From contig JACDAG010000362.1 of the NCBI GenBank assembly GCA_013695565.1, positions 1-5,299 on the forward strand: a stretch of 5,299 nt of DNA. Direction: 5' to 3'. Each line of letters starts with the position of its first letter. The stretch's first letter is position 1. The DNA comes from Bradyrhizobium sp. (GTDB lineage Bacteria; Pseudomonadota; Alphaproteobacteria; Rhizobiales; Xanthobacteraceae). This document shows positions 1-4,637 of the stretch, in pieces. Position numbers and translations under genes: made by a program. The notes beneath the pieces were generated by a model. It saw only the letters and a program-made list of their open reading frames with translations, made no database searches and had not been told where the DNA came from.

Positions 1-405
1 GGCGAAATCGCCTTCACGGTGGATTGCCGCAGCGCCGACGCCGCGATCATGGACACGCTGGACAAGGATTTGCGCGCTGCGATCGCCGAGATCGCGAGCC
101 GGCGCAAGGTCGACGTCAAGCTCGACCTGGTCTGGCGCAAGCCGCCGACCCATTTCGATCCGAAACTCGTCGACGCCGTCGAGAATGCCGCCACGGCACT
201 GGGCTATTCGCATCGCCGCATCACGTCCGGCGCCGGCCACGACGCCTGCAACCTCAACACCGTGATGCCGGCGGCAATGGTGTTCGTGCCCTGCAAGGAC
301 GGCATCAGCCACAACGAGCTGGAAGACGCCACGCAGGCCGATTGCACCGCCGGCGCCAACGTCCTGATGCATACCGTGCTGGCGCTTGCCGGCGTCGCGT
401 CGTAA
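1..405 (+). CDS. M20-family Zn-dependent hydrolase (N-carbamoyl-L-amino-acid hydrolase / allantoate amidohydrolase type), C-terminal part
   Basis: This is the last 134 residues of a protein whose start lies left of the window; frame 1 is open from the first base to TAA at 403-405. Family enzymes are usually about 410-420 residues, so roughly the last third is visible. They hydrolyse the amide bond of N-carbamoyl amino acids, ureidopropionate or allantoate in the cytoplasm, using a two-metal centre. Visible landmarks are the end of the dimerisation (lid) domain, with the strand FTVDCRSAD (residues 5-13), the SGAGHDA motif (76-82) and GISHNELEDA (101-110). In this family His104 of the SH motif is the last metal ligand, and the SGAGHDA histidine lies in the active site. 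The remaining metal ligands are outside the window. Substrate cannot be read from this fragment: carbamoyl-amino-acid, ureidopropionate and allantoate enzymes share these motifs. The next gene starts 26 bases downstream on the same strand, so co-transcription is likely. Confidence 0.88.
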   Translation, partial: GEIAFTVDCRSADAAIMDTLDKDLRAAIAEIASRRKVDVKLDLVWRKPPTHFDPKLVDAVENAATALGYSHRRITSGAGHDACNLNTVMPAAMVFVPCKDGISHNELEDATQADCTAGANVLMHTVLALAGVAS

Positions 406-419
406 AATAACTCAAAACC

Positions 420-425
420 GGAGGG
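420..425 (+). promoter_or_regulatory. Shine-Dalgarno site for the GTG start at 432
   Basis: GGAGGG lies six bases before the GTG at 432-434. It is a near-perfect anti-16S match at normal spacing. No ATG codon is near in this frame, and the reading starting here gives a natural N-terminal beta strand (MRGVFVDAN). This supports GTG at 432 as the start. Confidence 0.8.
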
Positions 426-431
426 ACTGCC

Positions 432-1346
432 GTGCGCGGTGTTTTTGTCGATGCCAATGAATCGCTGGCCGTGATCTTCGAGCGGCTGGAACAGCCCGGG
501 GATCCCAAGGTGCGTGTCAACCGGGATCCCGACATCACTTCGGATCAATATCCAAAAATCCTCGATGGCGCCGAGATCGCGATCGTCGACCACACCGCGT
601 TGCCGACGGACATCGCGAAGAAGTGCGCCGGGCTGAAGCACGTGGTATTCCTCGGCACCGGCGCGCGAAGCTACATGAATCCGGACGAACTCGCCGAGAC
701 CGGCATCCACGTGCACCTGATCAAGGGTTATGGCGATACGGCAGTCGCCGAATGCGCCATCGCGTTAATGTGGGAAGGCGCGCGCGGCCTCGCCAAGATG
801 GACCGCGGCATCCGTGCCGGCAACTGGCTGCGCGACGACGCCATGCAGCTGACCGGCAAGACGCTGGGCCTGATCGGCTTCGGTGGCATCGCGGCGGAAG
901 TGGCGCGGATCGCGCTCGGCAGCGGCATGCGCGTGATCGCCTGGAACCGGTCGCCCAAGAAGCACCCGAAGGTCGAGTTCGTCGAGCTCGATGAGTTGCT
1001 GTCGGAAAGCGATGTGATCTCGATCCATCTGCTGCTCAATGATGAGACCCGCGGACTGGTCTCGGCCGCCTGCATCGAGGCGATGAAACCCGGCGTCATC
1101 CTCGTCAATACCGCGCGCGGCGCCATCGTCGACGAGGACGCGATGATTGAAGCCCTGAAATCGGGCCAGATCCGCCATGCCGGCCTCGACGTCTTCAACA
1201 TCGAGCCGCTACCGGCAGATCATCCGCTGACGAAACTGCCCAACGTGACGCTGTCGGCGCATTCGGCATTCCGCACGCCCGAGGCGAGCGAGAATCTGAT
1301 CGCAGCGGCGTGGGCGCATTGCCGCAGGATCGTGAAGGGGAAGTAG
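432..1346 (+). CDS. D-isomer-specific 2-hydroxyacid dehydrogenase (phosphoglycerate dehydrogenase-like)
   Basis: A complete 304-residue protein of the D-2-hydroxyacid dehydrogenase family, which interconverts 2-oxoacids and D-2-hydroxyacids with NAD(P)H in the cytoplasm. The substrate-binding domain is split (about 1-100 and 285-304) around a Rossmann domain. Visible motifs are the TAVAECAIALMW helix (103-114), the dinucleotide loop GFGGIA (149-154), NTARGAIVDE (226-235), GLDVFNIEPLP (251-261) and SAHSAFRTPEA (275-285). The catalytic trio is then Arg229, Glu258 and His277, all present. Two details differ from the textbook pattern: the third glycine of GxGxxG is Ala154, and the end of the second Rossmann strand reads AWNRSP, with Asn172 where NAD-dependent members have an acidic residue. 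This hints at NADP(H) use. There is no C-terminal ACT domain, so it is not a full-length serine-pathway SerA. True substrate unknown: glyoxylate/hydroxypyruvate reductase-like and other 2-oxoacid activities are all possible. It follows the M20 hydrolase closely and probably shares its transcript. Confidence 0.92.
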   Translation: MRGVFVDANESLAVIFERLEQPGDPKVRVNRDPDITSDQYPKILDGAEIAIVDHTALPTDIAKKCAGLKHVVFLGTGARSYMNPDELAETGIHVHLIKGYGDTAVAECAIALMWEGARGLAKMDRGIRAGNWLRDDAMQLTGKTLGLIGFGGIAAEVARIALGSGMRVIAWNRSPKKHPKVEFVELDELLSESDVISIHLLLNDETRGLVSAACIEAMKPGVILVNTARGAIVDEDAMIEALKSGQIRHAGLDVFNIEPLPADHPLTKLPNVTLSAHSAFRTPEASENLIAAAWAHCRRIVKGK

Positions 1347-1350
1347 GCCC

Positions 1351-1495
1351 CGTCGTCCCGGCCTTGAGCTCAGATGCGCAATTGCGCATCGGGGGACCCA
1401 TACCGCGTTGTGCTATCGGTTAAAGCAAGGTGGCCGACACCGACTGCAATCACTACCGCCGCGGCGTATGGGTCCCGGCGTTCGCCGGGACGACG
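1351..1495. repeat. REP/BIME-like palindromic repeat between convergent genes
   Basis: A 145-base intergenic element bounded by a perfect 12-base inverted repeat (CGTCGTCCCGGC at 1351-1362, complement at 1484-1495). Nested inside is a second inverted pair, GGGACCCATA at 1393-1402 with TATGGGTCCC at 1467-1476, continued by CCGCG (1403-1407) against CGCGG (1460-1464) across a two-base bulge. The left half also holds a perfect 18-base palindrome (1373-1390) and the right half a tight hairpin (1472-1491). The whole could fold into one long cruciform-like structure. From memory, sequences with the CCCGGCGTTCGCCGGGAC core flanked by GTATGGGTC are very common between genes in Bradyrhizobium. It occupies most of the space between the stop codons of two convergent genes, so a role in ending transcription from both sides is plausible, though there is no U-tract. 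Confidence 0.8.
1472..1491. terminator. Strong GC hairpin, possible bidirectional transcription end
   Basis: GTCCCGGCG (1472-1480) and CGCCGGGAC (1483-1491) are perfect complements around a TT centre, giving an eight-base-pair stem with a four-base loop. It lies downstream of the hydroxyacid dehydrogenase stop (1346) and, on the other strand, downstream of the ttuC stop (1519). No run of T follows on either strand, so it is not a classical intrinsic terminator; transcript-end protection or Rho-linked ending is as likely. It is part of the larger repeat. Confidence 0.4.
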
Positions 1496-1518
1496 ATCGA
1501 GTTTGTAGTCGCGCTTCC

Positions 1519-2592
1519 CTAATCCACCATGTCCGCGACCGCCTTGCCACAGGCGGTCGTATCTGCGTTGCCACCAAGATCCCGCGTCCGCAGGGTGCGT
1601 TCGCCGAGCGTACGCTCGATGGCGCCGACGATCGAGGCCGCCGCTTCCTTTTCACCGAGATGCTCCAGCATCATCGCGCCCGACCAGATCATGCCGATCG
1701 GGTTGGCGATGCCCTGCCCCGCGATATCGGGCGCCGAGCCGTGCACCGGCTCGAACACCGACGGGAAGAGTCCGGGCGGATTGATATTGCCCGACGGCGC
1801 AATGCCGATCGTCCCGGTGCAGGCCGGACCAAGATCCGAAAGGATATCGCCGAACAGATTGGAGCCGACCACGACGTCGAACCAATCCGGATGGAGGACA
1901 AAGTTCGCGGTGAGAATATCGATGTGATACTTGTCCCACTTCACCTTGGGATAGTTCTTCGCCATCGCTTCCACGCGCTCGTCCCAATAGGGCATGGTGA
2001 TCGAGATGCCGTTCGACTTGGTCGCCGAGGTCAGATGCTGCTTCGGCCGTGACGCCGCCAGATCGAACGCGAATTTGAGAATGCGATCGACGCCGATGCG
2101 CGTCATCACCGTCTGCTGGGTGACGAATTCGCGGTCGGTATCCGGGAACATGCGCCCACCGACGGAAGAATATTCGCCTTCGGTGTTTTCGCGCACCACC
2201 CAGAAATCGATATCGCCGGGCTTGCGGCCCACGAGCGGCGACGGCACGCCGGGCATCAGCCGCACCGGACGCAGGTTGACGTACTGGTCGAACTCCCGGC
2301 GGAATTTGATCAGCGAGCCCCACAACGAAATGTGATCGGGGATTTTCGCCGGCCAGCCGACCGCGCCGAAATAGATCGCGTCGTGCTTGCCGATTATTGC
2401 CTTCCAGTCCTCTGGCATCATCTCGCCGTGCTTTTCGTAATAATCCCAGGACGCGAAGTCGAATTGGTCGAAATGCACGGTCACGCCGTGCTTTTTCGCG
2501 GCGGCCTCCAGCACGCGCAGGCCCTCCGGCACCACTTCCTTGCCGATGCCGTCGCCGGGAATGACCGCGACACGATAGGTTTTTTTGCTCAT
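1519..2592 (-). CDS. ttuC: Tartrate dehydrogenase / D-malate dehydrogenase (decarboxylating)
   Basis: A complete 357-residue member of the isocitrate/isopropylmalate dehydrogenase family. TtuC/DmlA enzymes oxidise tartrate or D-malate with NAD+ and Mn2+/Mg2+, and decarboxylate D-malate to pyruvate, in the cytoplasm. The remembered E. coli DmlA (YeaU) sequence matches long blocks, including IPGDGIGKEV (11-20), YFGAVGWP (74-81), DHISLWGSL (86-94), KFRREFDQYVNLRPVR (96-111), VRENTEGEYSS (133-143) and LTSATKSNG (187-195). Family active-site residues are present: Arg98, Arg108, Arg134, Tyr141, Lys192, and metal ligands Asp225, Asp249 and Asp253. EPVHGSAPDIAGQGIANP (281-298), with Asp289, is the NAD+-type adenosine site. 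The start at 2592 is chosen because AAGGA lies eight bases upstream and the protein then begins MSKKTYRVAVIPGDGIG as in relatives; a longer in-frame start adds 25 unsupported residues. It ends against a repeat and is divergent from the SDR gene. Tartrate versus D-malate preference cannot be decided here. Confidence 0.94.
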   Translation of the reverse strand: MSKKTYRVAVIPGDGIGKEVVPEGLRVLEAAAKKHGVTVHFDQFDFASWDYYEKHGEMMPEDWKAIIGKHDAIYFGAVGWPAKIPDHISLWGSLIKFRREFDQYVNLRPVRLMPGVPSPLVGRKPGDIDFWVVRENTEGEYSSVGGRMFPDTDREFVTQQTVMTRIGVDRILKFAFDLAASRPKQHLTSATKSNGISITMPYWDERVEAMAKNYPKVKWDKYHIDILTANFVLHPDWFDVVVGSNLFGDILSDLGPACTGTIGIAPSGNINPPGLFPSVFEPVHGSAPDIAGQGIANPIGMIWSGAMMLEHLGEKEAAASIVGAIERTLGERTLRTRDLGGNADTTACGKAVADMVD

Positions 2593-2786
2593 CCTTGAAT
2601 TCCTTGGGTGGCTTGTTCTTTGGGTCGTATGCCATGCCCCAGACACGGCCTGTTGATGACTTTGCAATGGACCAAACGGCGCGCGGGTGCAACGCTGCAG
2701 TGCAATGTTGACCGCGGCGGCGCCAAACGCCTACCAATTCCGACGACCATCCTCGGCGATATCCCACTCCTGAAGCGAGAATTCCC
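2593..2786. promoter_or_regulatory. Divergent ttuC / SDR control region with operator-like dyad
   Basis: This 194-base spacer separates two divergent starts, so it must hold both promoters. At 2690-2710 it carries an imperfect 21-base palindrome, CAAC-N2-TGCA-N-TGCA-N2-GTTG, in which 16 of the 20 non-central bases are symmetric. An overlapping smaller dyad, TGCA-A-CG-C-TGCA, lies at 2688-2699 with a central CG as in many LacI-family operators. Counting 2663-2666, four TGCA words fall within 42 bases. A possible promoter for the SDR gene is TTGACC (2708-2713), 17 bases, then CTACCA (2731-2736). Its -35 box overlaps the right end of the dyad, which would suit repression. I see no convincing promoter for ttuC. 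The regulator gene is not in the window. The operator role is inferred from symmetry and position only. Confidence 0.4.
2601..2605 (-). promoter_or_regulatory. Shine-Dalgarno site for ttuC
   Basis: On the minus strand AAGGA (complement of 2601-2605) lies eight bases before the ATG at 2592. It decides the start against the in-frame upstream ATG at 2667, which has no comparable site and would add residues absent from relatives. Confidence 0.7.
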
Positions 2787-3563
2787 ATGGATCTGCATTT
2801 GCGCGGCAAGCGCGTCCTGATCACCGGCGCCTCCAAGGGCATTGGCGCGGCCGCGGCCGAAGCTTTCGCCGAGGAAGGCTGCGACATCCGCCTGGCCGCC
2901 CGCAATGGCGAGCAATTGAAGGCGCTGGCCGATCGCCTGCGCTCCGCCCACCAGATCGACGCCTCCGTGCATGTCGTCGACCTGCGCAAACCGGAGGATC
3001 TGGCAAAACTGGCAAAAGATGCTTCCGACATCGACATCCTCGTCAACAATGCCGGCGATATTCCGGGCGGCTCGATCGACAAGATCGACGAGGCGACCTG
3101 GCGTCACGCCTGGGAATTGAAAGTGTTCGGCTACATCAACCTGACCCGCGCGATCTACGCGCAGATGAAGGCGCGCGGCCACGGCGTCATCGTCAACGAT
3201 ATCGGTGCTGCTGGTGAAAAATTCGACGCCAACTATATCTGCGGCAGCGCCGGTAATGCCGCTCTGATGGCCTTCACCCGCGCGCTCGGCGGCAAGAGCC
3301 TGCACGACAATGTCCGCGTGGTCGGCATCAATCCCGGCCCCGTCGGCACCGACCGCCACGTCACGCTGCTGAAGACCCGCGCGAAAAGCCAGTTCGGCGA
3401 CGAGAACCGCTACAAGGAATTCCAAAAGGGCCTGCCGCTCGGCCGCCCCGCCCATGCCCGCGAGATCGGCGACCTGATGGCGTTCCTGGCCTCGGACCGC
3501 GCGGGATATACGTCGGGCGTGATTTATACGGTCGATGGCGGGATTAGTGCGGGGTGGGGTTAG
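2787..3563 (+). CDS. SDR-fold protein lacking the usual SDR catalytic residues
   Basis: A complete 258-residue protein with the classical short-chain dehydrogenase/reductase fold. The nucleotide-binding parts are intact: TGASKGIG (13-20), AARN (37-40) after the second strand, VVDL (63-66), NNAG (87-90), the NPGPVGTD segment (182-189) and the C-terminal YTSGVIYTVDGG (241-252). Lys17 and Arg39 suggest NADP(H). The catalytic part is not normal. Aligned by eye to E. coli FabG, the tetrad Asn-Ser-Tyr-Lys becomes Lys112, Gly140, Gly153 and Asn157. A tyrosine does occur at 150 (ANYICGSAGN), but no lysine follows before 170, so there is no YxxxK. I recall similar proteins with GSAGNAALMAF as a conserved, uncharacterised SDR subfamily, so this looks like a trait rather than decay. 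Substrate and even oxidoreductase activity are unknown. The start at 2787 fits the family N-terminus (MDLHLRGKRVLITG), although the ribosome site upstream is weak (GAAGCGAGA, 2772-2780). It diverges from ttuC. Confidence 0.9.
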   Translation: MDLHLRGKRVLITGASKGIGAAAAEAFAEEGCDIRLAARNGEQLKALADRLRSAHQIDASVHVVDLRKPEDLAKLAKDASDIDILVNNAGDIPGGSIDKIDEATWRHAWELKVFGYINLTRAIYAQMKARGHGVIVNDIGAAGEKFDANYICGSAGNAALMAFTRALGGKSLHDNVRVVGINPGPVGTDRHVTLLKTRAKSQFGDENRYKEFQKGLPLGRPAHAREIGDLMAFLASDRAGYTSGVIYTVDGGISAGWG

Positions 3564-3572
3564 ACCTCACCA

Positions 3573-3687
3573 CGTCATTGCGAGCCAACGGGTCGCGCGA
3601 ACGCGCGCCCGATGACGGGCTCCGCGAAGCAATCCATGCATCCGCAGAAAGATGGATTGCTTCGTCGCTTCGCTCCTCGCAATGACG
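3573..3687. repeat. Inverted-repeat element (CGTCATTGCGAG family) between convergent genes
   Basis: A 115-base element with perfect 12-base inverted ends, CGTCATTGCGAG (3573-3584) and CTCGCAATGACG (3676-3687). Inside it a perfect 13-base pair, CGAAGCAATCCAT (3625-3637) and its complement (3652-3664), encloses a 14-base loop. A GC hairpin, CGCGCG-AA-CGCGCG, sits at 3594-3607. From memory, CGTCATTGCGAGCGAAGCGAAGCAATCCAT-type sequences are scattered in many copies through Bradyrhizobium and related genomes, so this is probably a non-coding REP/MITE-like repeat. It fills the gap between the SDR stop (3563) and the stop of the convergent hydrolase, ending three bases from the latter. It is unrelated in sequence to the repeat at 1351-1495. 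Confidence 0.82.
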
Positions 3688-3690
3688 GGG

Positions 3691-4539
3691 TTAGACCGTC
3701 CGCTCGAACAACTGCCGGATCAGCGTCGTGATCCTTCCCTTCGGCGACATCATCTCATGCATGATGGTGAAATGATCAGCGCCGGGGATTTCCTCGTAGG
3801 TCACCGGCAATCCATGTCTGGCGCGGTGGCCGGCGAAGTCGGCGGTCTGCTTGCGCAGCAGCGGCAGCTCCGCGCTGCCGACCACCAGCGACAGCGGCTT
3901 TAACGGACCGCCTGCCATCATCATCGGCGAGTTGCGGCGCGAGACAGCCTCGTCGGCTTTCAATTTCTCGTTGAGATAGCTGTGACGTATCGGCTCAAGG
4001 TCATAAATGCCAGAGATCGCCATCCCGCCCCTGACCTTGGGATGCGACAGTGCCATCGAGGTGAGATGCCCGCCCGCGGACCAGCCTGACACCACGATGC
4101 CATCGGCGGCAACACCGAGCGCCGGCAATTGCCCGGTGAGATAATCGATGCCGGCATGGATTTCGGCCACTATCTCGTCGAGCGTCGCATCCGGCGCGAG
4201 CGTGTAGCCGATCAGCGCCACATTGATGCCATGCGCCATCGGCCCTTTGGCAACGACCGTAAAAACTTCCTTGGCGCGGGCCTGCCAATAGCCGCCATGG
4301 ATGAACAGCAAGGTAGGTGCCTTATCGCCGGCTTTCAGGAAGTCGATCCGGTTGCGCTCGCGCGGGCCATAGCGGAGGTCGATATGATCCGGAAAGCGCT
4401 GGCGCATCTCGCCCGAGCGCTGCTCCCAGCCGGCGACCATCTCGATGCTGCCGAGCACCGCAACGCCATTATTGAGACCGAGGTCGCGCTCCTGCTGGCT
4501 CATCGCCCGCCAGTCCAGCGCAGAAAACAATGTCGGCAT
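3691..4539 (-). CDS. Alpha/beta hydrolase, kynurenine formamidase (arylformamidase)-like
   Basis: A complete 282-residue alpha/beta hydrolase with no signal peptide, so presumably cytoplasmic. HGGYW (81-85) is the HGGxW oxyanion motif of arylformamidases and related esterases. GWSAGG (152-157) is the nucleophile elbow, with Ser154 as nucleophile. His256 in GADHF is the catalytic histidine, and the acid is probably Glu224 in VVGSAELP, where relatives have Asp or Glu. The N-terminal WRAMSQQERD and LNN elements (10-24) also occur in formamidase-like members, where that segment helps form the pocket. Family members cleave N-formylkynurenine or other small amides and esters. No other tryptophan-degradation gene is in view, so the substrate is open. 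The start at 4539 has GGAGA six bases upstream (complement of 4546-4550); Met13 has no better site. The gene is convergent with the SDR gene and divergent from the amidase. Confidence 0.9.
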   Translation of the reverse strand: MPTLFSALDWRAMSQQERDLGLNNGVAVLGSIEMVAGWEQRSGEMRQRFPDHIDLRYGPRERNRIDFLKAGDKAPTLLFIHGGYWQARAKEVFTVVAKGPMAHGINVALIGYTLAPDATLDEIVAEIHAGIDYLTGQLPALGVAADGIVVSGWSAGGHLTSMALSHPKVRGGMAISGIYDLEPIRHSYLNEKLKADEAVSRRNSPMMMAGGPLKPLSLVVGSAELPLLRKQTADFAGHRARHGLPVTYEEIPGADHFTIMHEMMSPKGRITTLIRQLFERTV

Positions 4540-4637
4540 TCCAAATCTCCAGTGCAGCCACGACGTGGGCGCGTTTCCACTTTGCCGGAAAATGTTCTAC
4601 AGCACCATTGACGATCAAGAAACGGCGGAGAGACAGA
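4540..4637. promoter_or_regulatory. Divergent hydrolase / amidase spacer with a repeat remnant
   Basis: This 98-base spacer must hold promoters for both flanking genes. Bases 4571-4599 (starting GCGTTTCCACTTTGCCGG and ending ATGTTCTA) resemble one arm of a dispersed Rhizobiales repeat that I remember as containing GTTTCCACTTTTCCGG next to ATCATGCTCTA. The other arm is absent. A weak candidate promoter for the minus-strand hydrolase is TTGATC (complement of 4613-4618), 16 bases, then AACATT (complement of 4591-4596), whose -10 lies inside the remnant. For the amidase I see no clear promoter boxes. Confidence 0.35.
4627..4631 (+). promoter_or_regulatory. Shine-Dalgarno site for the amidase GTG start
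   Basis: GGAGA lies six bases before GTG at 4638-4640. There is no ATG in this frame close to the expected N-terminus of the amidase, so this site fixes the start. Confidence 0.7.

Noticed and set aside
499..530. Two copies of GGGATCCC 24 bases apart
   Set aside because: They lie inside the dehydrogenase coding sequence and encode parts of the GDPKVRVNRDPD segment; likely coincidence in GC-rich codons.
204..716. 170-codon minus-strand frame across the first two genes
   Set aside because: It is antisense to two recognised genes and across their ribosome site; no family motifs.
728..1201. Minus-strand open frames inside the hydroxyacid dehydrogenase
   Set aside because: Shadows of a gene whose catalytic residues are all present on the plus strand.
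1408..2052. 214-codon plus-strand frame beginning in the repeat
   Set aside because: It starts inside the palindromic repeat and continues antisense to ttuC; Arg-rich product, no ribosome site seen.
2661..2676. TTTG-N8-CAAA as a LysR-type operator
   Set aside because: Only the outer four bases are symmetric and the inner bases are not, so it is no better than chance in a spacer of this length.
1652..3082. Long open frame of 476 codons on the minus strand
   Set aside because: It runs across ttuC in a different frame, the promoter region, and antisense to the SDR gene. Its product is rich in Arg, Ala and Ser without recognisable motifs, while both overlapped genes have clear families.
2589..3455. 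288-codon open frame antisense to the SDR gene
   Set aside because: It is an expected shadow in GC-rich DNA: the plus strand encodes a well-conserved SDR fold and the antisense product shows only Gly/Ala/Asp/Val-rich low-complexity sequence.
3594..3607. CGCGCG-AA-CGCGCG as an independent terminator
   Set aside because: It is part of the larger inverted repeat, its loop is short, and no T-run follows; not listed separately.
3652..3903. Short plus-strand frame starting in the second repeat
   Set aside because: Its first residues are translated repeat sequence and the rest is antisense to the alpha/beta hydrolase.
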